DNA of 64,000 nt from Cyclobacterium salsum (GTDB lineage Bacteria; Bacteroidota; Bacteroidia; Cytophagales; Cyclobacteriaceae): positions 186,001-250,000 of the forward strand of contig NZ_WNKG01000001.1 of the NCBI RefSeq assembly GCF_010119245.1, in the 5' to 3' direction. How positions within the stretch are numbered: the first letter of the stretch is position 1; each line of letters starts with the position of its first letter. The translations under genes and the position numbers were made by a program. The notes beneath the pieces were generated by a model. That model was given only the letters and a program-made list of their open reading frames with translations. It had not been told where the DNA came from and made no database searches. Shown one piece after another: positions 44,492 to 54,309 of the stretch.

Positions 44492-44539
44492 ACCTGTTCT
44501 TTTTGCTATCTTGCAGGTTATTAGCGAGGAAATTTAATT

Positions 44540-47056
44540 ATGGCTCAAGGAGAGAACGAGAACATCATCCCGATCAATATTGAGGAAGAAATGCGTGGTG
44601 CCTACATCGATTATTCGATGTCGGTAATTGTTTCCAGGGCTTTACCGGATGTAAGGGACGGTTTAAAGCCAGTACACCGCCGAATTCTGTATGGGATGCA
44701 GGAATTAGGGGTAACCCACAACAAACCTTATAAAAAATCAGCCAGAATAGTAGGGGAAGTGCTCGGTAAATACCACCCCCACGGTGATTCAGCCGTGTAC
44801 GAAACACTGGTTCGAATGGCGCAGCATTGGTCGCTGCGCTACCCATTGGTTGACCCGCAGGGAAACTTTGGCTCGGTAGATGGGGACAACCCTGCTGCCA
44901 TGAGGTATACCGAAGCCAGGCTTCGGAGAATTGCGGAGGAATTACTAATCGATATAAATAAAGAAACGGTTGATTTTCAGCTGAACTTCGACGACACCCT
45001 GAAGGAGCCGGTCGTGTTGCCGGCAAAAATTCCTGCCCTTTTATTAAACGGAGCTTCCGGAATTGCCGTGGGCATGGCCACCAATATGGCACCCCATAAT
45101 CTAGGTGAAGTCATTAGTGGAATTAGTGCCTATATTGATAATAATGACATTACCATTCCGGAGTTGATGGAACATATCATTGCTCCTGATTTCCCGACCG
45201 GAGGGATCATTTACGGATATAATGGGGTGAAGGCAGCCTTTGAAACCGGCAGGGGAAGGATTATCATGAGGGGAAAGGCCACCGTTGAAACAAAATCCAA
45301 TGGCAGGGAAATGATCATCATCAATGAGATTCCCTATCAGGTAAATAAGGCCTCGATGGTCGAAAAAACCGCCCAGTTGATCAATGAGAAAAAGCTGGAC
45401 GGCATTTCCGCTATCCGCGATGAGTCAGATCGGCAAGGCATGCGTATTGTCTACGAATTGAAGAAAGATGCCGTTCCGAATGTTATTCTAAACAATCTTT
45501 ACAAACACACCCCGCTACAGACTTCCTTTAGCGTGAATAACGTGGCTCTGGTAAAGGGGCGCCCTTACACCTTGAATCTGAAGGAGTTGATTGTCCATTA
45601 TGTCAATCACCGTCATGAGGTTGTTGTCAGAAGAACGGAATACGAACTGAAGGAGGCTGAAAAGCGAGCCCATATCCTGGAAGGGTACCTGGTGGCATTG
45701 GATAATCTGGACGAAGTGATTAAGCTCATCCGGGATTCCAGGGATCCGGAAACGGCCCGAAATGGATTGATGGAACGATTTGAGCTTTCAGAAATCCAGG
45801 CAAGAGCCATTCTGGATATGCGTCTGCAGCGTCTTACCGGCATGGAGCGGGAAAAGATCCAGCAGGAGTACGATGAATTGATGAAACTGATCGAGGAATT
45901 GAAAGAGATTCTGGCCAACGAAGATCGGCGGATGCAAATCATTAAGGATGAACTGCTGGAAATGAAAACGCGGTACTCGGATGAGCGAAGGACGACCATC
46001 GAGCACAATGCCGAAGACTTCAACTATGAAGACATGATTCCCAATGAGGAGGTGGTTATCACCGTCTCGCATCAGGGATATATCAAGCGAACCGTTCTTA
46101 CCGAATACAAGTCCCAGAGCAGGGGAGGTGTTGGTTCCCGCGGTGTCAGTACGAAAGAAGACGACTATACCGAATATTTATTTACAGCACTGACGCATAA
46201 TTACCTATTGATTTTTACCGATCAGGGCAAACTCTTCTGGTTAAAGACGTATGCCATTCCGGAGGGCAGTAAAACCTCCAAGGGAAGGCCTATTCAAAAC
46301 CTGATTAACATTCAAAGCGGAGACAAAATTCGGTCCATCATTCAGGTGAGGGATTTGAACGATGATGATTACATCAATAACAACAATATTGTAATGGTAA
46401 CCCGCAAAGGGATTATCAAAAAGACCACCTTGGAACAATATTCCAGACCCAGGACCAATGGAATCATTGCGCTCAATATCCGGGAGGATGACCAATTGCT
46501 AAATGTGGAATTAACCAATGGCGACGCGCACATTGTCATTGCGTCCAGTTCGGGAAGAGCGGTTCATTTCCATGAATCCAATGTTCGACCCATGGGGCGA
46601 ACGGCTACGGGCGTTAAGGCGATTAATTTGGGGGCGGATGACAATCTTGTAATTGGCATGGTTTGTGTTCAGAGAGAAGAAGCTACGCTTTTGGTGGTCA
46701 CCGAAAAAGGATTTGGAAAACGGTCTTTTCTTTCGGAATACCGCATCACCAAACGGGGTGGTAAAGGAGTTAAAGCCATGAATATCACCGAGAAGACTGG
46801 CGGCTTGGTTGCCATAAAAGAGGTGGTCACTACCGATGATTTAATGATTATTACGCGATCGGGCATCACCATTCGAACACCAGCGACAGGGGTTCGTGTG
46901 ATGGGAAGAGCGACGCAGGGCGTAAAATTGATTCGATTAAACGAAAACGATGAAATTTCCTCGGTGGAAAAAATTGAGAATATTCTGGTAGAGGAAGATT
47001 CCGATACGGGAGAGAATCCTCCAACTGACAATGAAGTAAATCCTAATAACGAATAA
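44540..47056 (+). CDS. gyrA: DNA gyrase subunit A
   Basis: 838 residues. GyrA cuts and reseals DNA together with GyrB to introduce negative supercoils. The N-terminal breakage-reunion domain has Y123 in [10 protein letters not shown] as the active-site tyrosine, and the quinolone-determining region keeps the sensitive-type residues GDSAVYE (S84, E88). The C-terminal DNA-wrapping domain has repeated GYIKR/GKGFGKR blades. The GyrA-box QRGGKG form is RGGKGVK here (near residue 747). The acidic tail ([15 protein letters not shown]) is common in Bacteroidota. Confidence 0.97.
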   Translation: MAQGENENIIPINIEEEMRGAYIDYSMSVIVSRALPDVRDGLKPVHRRILYGMQELGVTHNKPYKKSARIVGEVLGKYHPHGDSAVYETLVRMAQHWSLRYPLVDPQGNFGSVDGDNPAAMRYTEARLRRIAEELLIDINKETVDFQLNFDDTLKEPVVLPAKIPALLLNGASGIAVGMATNMAPHNLGEVISGISAYIDNNDITIPELMEHIIAPDFPTGGIIYGYNGVKAAFETGRGRIIMRGKATVETKSNGREMIIINEIPYQVNKASMVEKTAQLINEKKLDGISAIRDESDRQGMRIVYELKKDAVPNVILNNLYKHTPLQTSFSVNNVALVKGRPYTLNLKELIVHYVNHRHEVVVRRTEYELKEAEKRAHILEGYLVALDNLDEVIKLIRDSRDPETARNGLMERFELSEIQARAILDMRLQRLTGMEREKIQQEYDELMKLIEELKEILANEDRRMQIIKDELLEMKTRYSDERRTTIEHNAEDFNYEDMIPNEEVVITVSHQGYIKRTVLTEYKSQSRGGVGSRGVSTKEDDYTEYLFTALTHNYLLIFTDQGKLFWLKTYAIPEGSKTSKGRPIQNLINIQSGDKIRSIIQVRDLNDDDYINNNNIVMVTRKGIIKKTTLEQYSRPRTNGIIALNIREDDQLLNVELTNGDAHIVIASSSGRAVHFHESNVRPMGRTATGVKAINLGADDNLVIGMVCVQREEATLLVVTEKGFGKRSFLSEYRITKRGGKGVKAMNITEKTGGLVAIKEVVTTDDLMIITRSGITIRTPATGVRVMGRATQGVKLIRLNENDEISSVEKIENILVEEDSDTGENPPTDNEVNPNNE

Positions 47057-47089
47057 TAGTTGAAACCAAAAAAGTATAACATTCCTAAC

Positions 47090-48301
47090 ATGAAAAAGTT
47101 AATTTTATCATTGGCTTTGGTGGGCATCGCTGCTACAGTTGCCTTTGGCCAGAAAAAGGTGGTACGATCTGCCGAAAGAAACCTAAGAAGAGGCAATATT
47201 GAGGAAGCCTATTCAGACATTAAGAATGCCGTAAATGATGAAGAAACCGGAAGCGAATCGGATACCTATTTCATCAAAGGCAAGATAGAAACGCAGATGT
47301 TTGAGGCAGACTCTTCCAACACCGAGGAGACAGTTAGCTTAGGAAGAGAAGCAGAGTCCAGTTTTATGACCACCTTCGAAATGGAGGATATGGATTCCAC
47401 CAGTAAGGTGAGCAAAGACCTGTTTAAAGAGGTCGTTCCAGAGCTTCCTGCAAACTTACAGGGCGAGGGCGTTTACCGATTGAAAAATGCTTCATTAAAT
47501 AAAGGAAGTGAAAGGTATGACGCAGAGGACATGGATCAGGCATTTGAATTCTTTTCTTTGGCGGCCGACCTGGATCCCAAAGACACCACGACGGTTTTTA
47601 ATGCCGGGTATACCGCTAATATGATTGGCAATACTGAGGCAGCGAAAAAGTACTTTACGCACTTGTTGGACATCGATGAATACAATAAACTCAACGCTTA
47701 TTATTTTCTGATCCAAATTGCCAGTGCGGAGGAAAATGATCCGGAAGAAGCGTATAGATTGGCTACCGAAGCCCGGGAACTTTATCCGGAAGATAAGGGA
47801 CTCGCAGAATTTGAAATTCAGTTATTGTTGCAATTGGATAAAATGGATGAGGCTATGGTTTCCATTGAAAAAGCGTTGGAAAACGATCCCGATAATCCTG
47901 CCATACGCTTAAGATATGGGTATTTGAAAGAAAGTTCCGGTGACATGGAAGGGGCATTGGAAGAGTACAAAAGAACGGTAGAAGCTGATCCTGATTTCTT
48001 TGAAGGAAACTATTACGCCGGAGCCATTTACCTGGACAAAGCAAGGAATATCATTACGGAGGTAAACAACTTTTCTGATGAAGAGTGGGAGGAAAAATCA
48101 GATACCATGTTGGCAGAAGCGGATGGCTTGTATGAAGAAGCTTTACCTTACTTTACCAAGGCGTTAGAATTGAAGCCCGATAACACGGAAATAATGCAGA
48201 TTTTGTTTCAGATCCATACGCGTCTGCAAAATGAAGCAAAAGCAGAAGAATACGATCAGAAGCTCTCCGATATACTTGGAGACGATTGGTTAGAGCGATA
48301 A
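47090..48301 (+). CDS. Secreted TPR protein
   Basis: 403 residues from the ATG at 47090 (MKKLILSLALVGIAATVAFG, signal peptide); a TTG 30 bases upstream is less likely. TPR units run through the chain, for example ALNKGSERYDAEDMDQAFEFFSLA, TVFNAGYTANMIGNTEAAKKYF, DEAMVSIEKALENDPDNPAIRLRYGYL and EALPYFTKALELKPDN. It follows gyrA by 33 bases and may be read through from it. Partner unknown. Confidence 0.85.
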   Translation: MKKLILSLALVGIAATVAFGQKKVVRSAERNLRRGNIEEAYSDIKNAVNDEETGSESDTYFIKGKIETQMFEADSSNTEETVSLGREAESSFMTTFEMEDMDSTSKVSKDLFKEVVPELPANLQGEGVYRLKNASLNKGSERYDAEDMDQAFEFFSLAADLDPKDTTTVFNAGYTANMIGNTEAAKKYFTHLLDIDEYNKLNAYYFLIQIASAEENDPEEAYRLATEARELYPEDKGLAEFEIQLLLQLDKMDEAMVSIEKALENDPDNPAIRLRYGYLKESSGDMEGALEEYKRTVEADPDFFEGNYYAGAIYLDKARNIITEVNNFSDEEWEEKSDTMLAEADGLYEEALPYFTKALELKPDNTEIMQILFQIHTRLQNEAKAEEYDQKLSDILGDDWLER

Positions 48302-48323
48302 TCATTTATCGCTTGAGAATATA

Positions 48324-48360
48324 AAGGCTTGTCCACGTACCGTTGGACAAGCCTTTTTTT
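48324..48360 (+). terminator. Rho-independent terminator
   Basis: AAGGCTTGTCCA (48324-48335) and TGGACAAGCCTT (48344-48355) form a perfect 12-bp stem with an 8-base loop and a long T run. Confidence 0.9.
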
Positions 48361-48409
48361 GTTTCTATAAATCAATGTTTCCCTTTTAGTTTGTAAAGTC
48401 AACCAACCC

Positions 48410-48555
48410 ACCTGAGAGCCCCTAATGTCTCCTGGTTACTATGCCCCTAAGTCTCTCGGTCCCTTAGTCTCTAAATCCCTAAGTCTCTCCGTCTCCAAGT
48501 CACAATGTCCTTAACTCCCTGATTCACTTAGTCCCCAAGTCTCCAAACCGCTCTC
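48410..48555. repeat. Degenerate tandem array of CTAAGTCTCT-like units
   Basis: From about 48410 to 48555 the sequence is built from variants of a 10-14-base unit: CCTAAGTCTCT, CCTTAGTCTCT, CCTAAGTCTCT, CTCCAAGTCAC, CTTAGTCCCCAAGTCT. It lies between the terminator and the DASS transporter gene, in a 260-base gap without a gene. The units are imperfect and purine/pyrimidine-skewed. Such a run may form by slippage; no function is proposed. Confidence 0.6.
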
Positions 48556-48561
48556 CAAACC

Positions 48562-50022
48562 TTATTTCCATGCCTCTGGAAAAGCGAGCATGGAAAAGTC
48601 CCAAATCCAGGGAAGGTAAAATAGCGTAAGAACCAGAATAAATACAATGGAAAGCAAATTGAGAAAAAATCCTGTTTTCATCATGACCGGAATGGTCAGG
48701 TAGCCAGAGCCAAAAACCACGGCGTTGGGAGGGGTTGCCACCGGTAACATAAAGGCACAGGAAGCAGCCATGGTTGCTCCGATCATCAGGCCATAGGGAT
48801 GAACGCCCATCGCCAATGCCACAGCTGATAAGATGGGCAGCAACATGGAAGCAGTGGCCACATTTGAGGTGATTTCGGTTAAGAAATTAACGGCAGCAAT
48901 AATAAGTAATAAAAACAGCCAGAATGGGAAGTTTTGAAGCAAAATAAATTGCTCCCCGATCCAGTTCGCCAATCCCGTTTCCTGAAATCCTTCGGCCAGG
49001 GCAAGGCCGCCACCAAACAGAATCAGAATGCCCCAGGGGATTTTTTCGGCTACTTTCCAATCCAGAAGTCGCTCCTTTTTTTCATTTCCCGCCGGTATCA
49101 CAAACAAAAGCAATACGCCCGTTAGCGCGATGATCGTATCGTTTAGCACTGGGATGTATTCCTGTAGGAGAAAACTTCTGGTGATCCAGGAAAGGCTGAC
49201 GCCCATAAAAATCCAAAGAACCCGTTTTTCCTGTATGCTGATAGCCCCTAATTGGGCCAGCTGCCTTTTAATTTCTTCTTTTCCTCCAGCTATTTGGAGG
49301 GATTTAGGAAATTGAAAAGCCCAGTTTACCAGGTAATACCAGCAAATAAAAAGCAAGCCCACAGAAATGGGAAACCCGATTAACATCCACTCGCCAAAAC
49401 TGATTTCAATACCGTAGGTATTCTTGACCACGGCCGTCAAAATTATATTGGTTGGTGTGCCGATAATGGTGGCCAGACCACCAATGGATGCACTGTAGGC
49501 AATCCCCAACATAAGGGATTGTCCAAGGGATTTTTTTACGGTGTCATTGCCATGACTGATTTGCACCACTACTGCCACGGCGATGGGCAGCATCATCAGG
49601 GAAGTGGCGGTATTGGAAATCCACATGGATAAGAAAGCCGTGGCCACCATGAAGCCTAAAATGATTTTTTTTAAGTCTGTACCTAAGTACGAAATAATTC
49701 GAAGGGCTATCCGCTTATGTAGGTTCCACTTTTCGATGCTTACTGCAATCATAAACCCACCCATATAGAGCAATACCATTGGATCGGAGTAAGGAATGGA
49801 GGTCGCTTTGATCCCCAGTACGCCGGTTAGCGGAAACACGACTAAAGGAAGCAGGGCAGTAGCGGCGATGGGAATGGCTTCGGTTATCCACCAAATGGCG
49901 ATCCAAAAAGTAATGGCCAACAAGGCAACACCGGAATCCGATAATCCTTCGGGAGAGGCAAAGAAATAGATCCCTAAAAAGGCCAATGGCCCCAGGATTA
50001 AGCCAATTTTTTGAGTTTGCAT
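48562..50022 (-). CDS. DASS/SLC13-family anion:sodium symporter
   Basis: 486 residues with about 12 membrane segments. The family signatures are FWIAIWWITEAIPIAATALLPLVVFPL near the start, ISNTATSLMMLPIAVAVV (SNT motif of the first substrate site), GGLATIIGTPTNIILTAVV, and the second half NFLTEITSNVATASMLLPILS with the second SNV/SNT site. Substrates in the family are dicarboxylates, citrate or sulfate. It is divergent from the 1073-residue lipoprotein gene. Confidence 0.93.
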   Translation of the reverse strand: MQTQKIGLILGPLAFLGIYFFASPEGLSDSGVALLAITFWIAIWWITEAIPIAATALLPLVVFPLTGVLGIKATSIPYSDPMVLLYMGGFMIAVSIEKWNLHKRIALRIISYLGTDLKKIILGFMVATAFLSMWISNTATSLMMLPIAVAVVVQISHGNDTVKKSLGQSLMLGIAYSASIGGLATIIGTPTNIILTAVVKNTYGIEISFGEWMLIGFPISVGLLFICWYYLVNWAFQFPKSLQIAGGKEEIKRQLAQLGAISIQEKRVLWIFMGVSLSWITRSFLLQEYIPVLNDTIIALTGVLLLFVIPAGNEKKERLLDWKVAEKIPWGILILFGGGLALAEGFQETGLANWIGEQFILLQNFPFWLFLLLIIAAVNFLTEITSNVATASMLLPILSAVALAMGVHPYGLMIGATMAASCAFMLPVATPPNAVVFGSGYLTIPVMMKTGFFLNLLSIVFILVLTLFYLPWIWDFSMLAFPEAWK

Positions 50023-50250
50023 AGTTTGGAATAAGTCCTAAGAATAGCTATAAAAACTGCAAAATCAAAAATATTCCTGACACAATTCCGATAAAGGGCT
50101 TGGTTTTAGACGATTTTGCTTTCCCATCCATGGACCATACAGGACAGTGCAGGATAGAATTTCCCAATTCATGTACTTTATTTAAGATTACTTGGGAAAT
50201 AATGTTAATATTGAATTAACCTAAACCTGAATCAAATTAAACAGATACTA

Positions 50251-53200
50251 ATGATCCAACAGCATTTAGATCGAATCAACCGCATCAAGACCCTGTTCTG
50301 GGTGGTGCTGGTCTCCTTTTTTGCTTTTCAGTGCGGCCCGGAGGGGCCAAAATTAGCATTAAATAAAGGAGATCATATCATACTTGTAGGTAATAACCTG
50401 GCCTCCAGAATGATGAATTTTGGTCACTTTGAAACCGAAATGCACGTTCGTTACCCCGATTCCTTACTCTACATCCGAAACATGGCAGATGCGGGAGATA
50501 CACCCGGATTCCGGCCGCATGCTGGCAGGGTTTCACCCTGGGCTTTTCCTGGGGCGGAGGAATTTCAGGATGAACTCGCTACCAATTCGGGCAGTGAAGG
50601 ACATTTCGAATCCCCGGATGAGTGGATCAAACGGCACGAAGCAGATATCATTGTCGGGTTTTTTGGATACAACGAATCCTTTGAAGGGCAGGAGGGCCTG
50701 GAAGATTACAAAAATGAACTTGAGGCATTTATCAATCATACGAAAAATACCCTCTATAATGGCGAAGCAGCCCCGCAGCTTGCACTGGTTTCTCCGATAG
50801 CCTTTGAAAACCTGAGTGGAGATTTTGACTTACCCAACGGAGAAAAGGAAAACGATAATTTAAAACGGTATACCCAGGCCATGCAGGAAATAGCTGCTGC
50901 CAATGAGGTATTGTTTGTGGATGCGTTTGAACCTTCTCAATCCTGGTATGCCAATTCGGAGGAATACCTTACCATCGATGGCTTTCAGCTTACCGAGGAA
51001 GGATACAAGCAGTTTTCTCGTTTTCTGACCGATGCGCTCTTTGGATCTGACGATGCCGTGGCAGAAGACCGGAGAGAAGCCATTCATGCTGCAGTCCTCG
51101 AAAAGAACTGGATGTGGCACAACGATTATAAAATTCCCAACGGCGTACACGTATTTGGTAGAAGATATAATCCATTCGGGCCGGATAATTATCCCTACGA
51201 ATTGCAAAAGATTCGTCAGATGACCGCCAATAGGGATCAAGGCATCTGGAATGCCAGCCAGGGCGAGTCTTTTGACCTGGCGGCCGCCGATGAAAATACG
51301 ATTGAGTTGCCTCCGGTAGAAACCAATTATAACCCGGAAAAAAATGGCGACCTTGAGTATCTTTATGGAGAGGATGCCTTGGAGAAGTTCGAAGTTGCGG
51401 AGGGTTATAAGGTGGAATTGTTTGCCTCTGAATCTGAATTTCCCGACCTGGCGAACCCGGTTCAAATGACCTTTGATACCAAAGGAAGGCTTTGGGTAGC
51501 CGTAATGCCCAGCTACCCGCACTACAAACCGGGAGATCCCAAACCAAATGATAAAATACTCATCCTGGAAGATACCGATAATGATGGAAAAGCAGACAAG
51601 CAAATCGTTTTTGCGGATAGTTTGCACCTGCCTATCGGTATGGAAATTGCGCCTGAAGGCGTTTATTTGTCGCAAGGCACCAATTTTATCATACTCAAAG
51701 ACAACGATGGGGATGATTATGCCGAAGAGCGTCAAATCCTGCTAAGTGGCTTTGACGACCACGATACCCACCATAATATTTCCGCTTTTGTGGCGGATCC
51801 GTCAGGAGCTATTTACATGGGAGAAGGCGTGTTTTTGCATACCAATGTGGAAACCCCCTATGGTCCGGTTCGGGCGACAAATGGCGGATTTTACCGGTAC
51901 AATCCCGCTCGAAAGCGTCTGGAAAGAACCGCACAGCTCCCCATTCCCAACCCCTGGGGAATTGCCTTTGACGATTGGGGGCAAAACTTCTTTGCAGAGA
52001 CTTCAGGGCCGGATGTACGCTGGATGATGCCCGGCTCTGTTAAACCTCGATATGGTGAGGGCACGCATAAAGGCCCCAACCTGATCGAAGATGCCCACCG
52101 GGTGCGCCCGACTTCAGGGCTGGAATTTGTATCCAGCAGGCATTTTCCGGAAGCAGTACAGGGTGACCTGCTGATCAACAACACCATCGGCTTTCTGGGC
52201 ATGAAAATGCATAAGATGATGGAAGACGGCACCGGTTATGATAGTGAGCACCGGGTAGACTTGATTCGCAGCGATGACCGGAATTTCCGGCCGGTAGACA
52301 TGGAATTTGCCCCGGATGGCTCCTTGTATTTTGTGGACTGGCATAATATCCTGGTAGGCCACATGCAGCACAACGCCCGTGATCCGTTGAGAGACCATGT
52401 GCATGGCAGGATTTACCGAATTACGTATCCTTCCCGACCGTTGGTAAGCCCTCCGAAAATAGCCGGCGAAAGCATAGAAACCTTATTGGACAACCTTAAG
52501 TTGCCGGAATTCAGGGCCCGCTACCGCACCCGAGCGGAATTGCGTGGCCGGGATGAAGCAGAAGTTTTGGTGAAAATGAAGGACTGGATGGTCGATTTGG
52601 ATGCCAATGACTCCCGCTATGAACACCATTTGCTGGAAGCCCTTTGGGTAAGTTGGGGATTGAACCAGGTGGATCAGGATTTGATGAAAACACTGTTTGC
52701 TTCCAACGATCACCGCGTGCGCGCCGCCGTTGCCCGGATATTACGGTATACCGGTCATCAGGTGCCCGATCAGGTAGAGATGCTGAAAAAAGCGGCCGCC
52801 GATCCGCACGGAAGGGTTCGACTGGAAGCGATTGTGGCCGCCTCCTGGCTGGACAAAGAGGATGGATTGGCCATTCTGGAAGTGGCAGACGAGCATCCAA
52901 AGGATGATTGGATGCAAAAACCCTTTGAGACCTCATTAGCTCACCTGAACGACATGTCCGTTAGCAACATGGTCGTGAATCCGGATGGTAGCATCGTCTT
53001 TCAGGAAGCGGCTCAGGAAGAAAAACCATCCAATAGCCGTCTAAAAGGGGAGGATCTGACCCTTTTCCAAATGGGTAAAGCCATTTACAGCAGGGAAGGC
53101 TTTTGTATCACCTGCCACCAGCCCGACGGAAAAGGCCTAAGTGCTTCCGGATTTCCACCGCTAGCGGGTACCCAGTGGGTAAATGGAAGCGAAGAGCGGC

Positions 53201-53472
53201 TGGTGAAGATTATCCTCAATGGCCTAATGGGCCCCATAGAGGTGTTGGATAAGGAATACCCGGGACAAGTACCGATGACCCCATACGCCGGAATGCTCAA
53301 TGATAAGGAAGTGGCTGCCGTGGCTACCTATGTACGGAATAGTTTTGGAAATGAATCTTCCCCCATCAAACCCGAAAAAGTGGCTGAAGTGCGGGAAGCT
53401 ACCAATGGAAAACAAGGATTTTATTCACCGGCGGAATTGCTGCAGGAGCATCCCATGGAAGCGGGAGAATAG
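50251..53472 (+). CDS. Multidomain lipoprotein: SGNH-like, PVC-type dehydrogenase propeller, HEAT, cytochrome c
   Basis: 1073 residues with a lipoprotein signal (FFAFQC, Cys 28). An SGNH-like domain (about 40-265) begins ILVGNNLASRM, not GDSL, and ends DGFQLTEEGY where an active enzyme has DxxH, so the triad looks lost. Next is a beta-propeller of the membrane-bound dehydrogenase/PVC type (about 375-730, LANPVQMTFDTKGRLWVAVMPSYP), then HEAT-like helices (750-890) and a cytochrome c domain with C952-x-x-C955-H956 and axial M1009 candidate. It should move electrons from an oxidised substrate at the envelope. Confidence 0.85.
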   Translation: MIQQHLDRINRIKTLFWVVLVSFFAFQCGPEGPKLALNKGDHIILVGNNLASRMMNFGHFETEMHVRYPDSLLYIRNMADAGDTPGFRPHAGRVSPWAFPGAEEFQDELATNSGSEGHFESPDEWIKRHEADIIVGFFGYNESFEGQEGLEDYKNELEAFINHTKNTLYNGEAAPQLALVSPIAFENLSGDFDLPNGEKENDNLKRYTQAMQEIAAANEVLFVDAFEPSQSWYANSEEYLTIDGFQLTEEGYKQFSRFLTDALFGSDDAVAEDRREAIHAAVLEKNWMWHNDYKIPNGVHVFGRRYNPFGPDNYPYELQKIRQMTANRDQGIWNASQGESFDLAAADENTIELPPVETNYNPEKNGDLEYLYGEDALEKFEVAEGYKVELFASESEFPDLANPVQMTFDTKGRLWVAVMPSYPHYKPGDPKPNDKILILEDTDNDGKADKQIVFADSLHLPIGMEIAPEGVYLSQGTNFIILKDNDGDDYAEERQILLSGFDDHDTHHNISAFVADPSGAIYMGEGVFLHTNVETPYGPVRATNGGFYRYNPARKRLERTAQLPIPNPWGIAFDDWGQNFFAETSGPDVRWMMPGSVKPRYGEGTHKGPNLIEDAHRVRPTSGLEFVSSRHFPEAVQGDLLINNTIGFLGMKMHKMMEDGTGYDSEHRVDLIRSDDRNFRPVDMEFAPDGSLYFVDWHNILVGHMQHNARDPLRDHVHGRIYRITYPSRPLVSPPKIAGESIETLLDNLKLPEFRARYRTRAELRGRDEAEVLVKMKDWMVDLDANDSRYEHHLLEALWVSWGLNQVDQDLMKTLFASNDHRVRAAVARILRYTGHQVPDQVEMLKKAAADPHGRVRLEAIVAASWLDKEDGLAILEVADEHPKDDWMQKPFETSLAHLNDMSVSNMVVNPDGSIVFQEAAQEEKPSNSRLKGEDLTLFQMGKAIYSREGFCITCHQPDGKGLSASGFPPLAGTQWVNGSEERLVKIILNGLMGPIEVLDKEYPGQVPMTPYAGMLNDKEVAAVATYVRNSFGNESSPIKPEKVAEVREATNGKQGFYSPAELLQEHPMEAGE

Positions 53473-53490
53473 TAACACAAACGAGAAAGA

Positions 53491-53529
53491 AGCAGGCTGC
53501 TCAGGGATTGGGGCTGCCTGCTTTTTTTT
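53491..53529 (+). terminator. Rho-independent terminator
   Basis: AGCAGGC (53491-53497) and GCCTGCT (53516-53522) pair, followed by a T run to 53529. Confidence 0.8.
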
Positions 53530-53565
53530 ATCCGTTTTATTCAAACTGCTCGAAAAAATCCCCCT

Positions 53566-53586
53566 TTCCCCCTTAAAAAGGGGGAA
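53566..53586. repeat. CCCCC/GGGGG palindromic repeat, terminator-like
   Basis: TTCCCCCTT (53566-53574) and AAGGGGGAA (53578-53586) pair with a 3-base loop. It sits at the end of the LytR operon and the large lipoprotein gene. Its form resembles dispersed palindromes seen in Bacteroidota; only one copy is in the window. Confidence 0.45.
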
Positions 53587-53648
53587 TTAGTTACGTTTGG
53601 CTTTCTAACCACTTTTTGCTAGTACGAACTTAGTTGAACAAAAAAACA

Positions 53649-54308
53649 CTACAAAAGTCCGCCGTAGGAAAGGCTAACGGGCACGGTATATTCTCCGAGC
53701 TGCACCTGGTGCTTTTCGATTTTGTCCATGCGGTGCTTATTGGCGATAAAGGAGCGATGGGTGCGGACAAAATAGGAGGGAAGCAACTTTTCCAGCTCCT
53801 TGAAGGTCATGCGGCTAATGACCTTATCCTCCTCCAGGTAGAAGGTCACGTAGTTACCGGTGGCTTCACAAAACAGCAGGTTTGCAAAATGGATCTTGAT
53901 TTGGCCCTCGGAGGTTTTAATAAATACATGTCCGTTTGCTGCTGCTGGCTGCAGCTCTTTCCAATCCCGTGCTTTTTGACAGGCTTGCAGGAAACGGCTC
54001 AGCGAAAAGGGCTTGAGCAGGTAGTCCAGGGCATTGAGCTCGAAGCCCTTGACTGCATACTCCGAATAGGCCGTGGTAAATACCACCATGGTTTCAGCTT
54101 GCAACATGCCCGCCAGGTCGATTCCGGAAATATCCGGCATGTTGATGTCCAAAAAAACCAGGTCAACGGGCTGGGTTTTGTGGTAGTCAAAGCCTGTGAT
54201 GGCATCTGAGAAAACTGCCTCTAACTCCAGAAAGGGCACCTTAGCCGCATGGGATTTAATGACTTCCAGTGCCATGTTTTCGTCGTCTATTGCTATAGCT
54301 GTGAGCAT
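53649..54308 (-). CDS. LytTR-family response regulator
   Basis: 219 residues: receiver domain (1-118, acidic DDE 8-10, phosphoacceptor D54 in LVFLDINMPDISG, KPF at about 98-100) and LytTR DNA-binding domain (about 125-215, FIKTSEGQIKIHFANLLFCEATGNYVTFYL, RTHRSFIANKHRMD). LytTR proteins bind short direct repeats. It is the last gene of an operon with a sensor kinase and a beta-propeller lipoprotein; 1 base separates it from the lipoprotein gene. Confidence 0.94.
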   Translation of the reverse strand: MLTAIAIDDENMALEVIKSHAAKVPFLELEAVFSDAITGFDYHKTQPVDLVFLDINMPDISGIDLAGMLQAETMVVFTTAYSEYAVKGFELNALDYLLKPFSLSRFLQACQKARDWKELQPAAANGHVFIKTSEGQIKIHFANLLFCEATGNYVTFYLEEDKVISRMTFKELEKLLPSYFVRTHRSFIANKHRMDKIEKHQVQLGEYTVPVSLSYGGLL

Positions 54309-54309
54309 A

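Noticed and set aside
48410-48555. Possible CRISPR array
   Set aside because: The units are adjacent and imperfect, without unique spacers, and no cas gene lies nearby.
50860-51735. A 291-codon open frame antisense to the large lipoprotein gene, with a second one at 50990-51547
   Set aside because: Both lie wholly inside a well-supported coding gene and show no signal, domain or promoter; they follow from the codon use of the sense strand.
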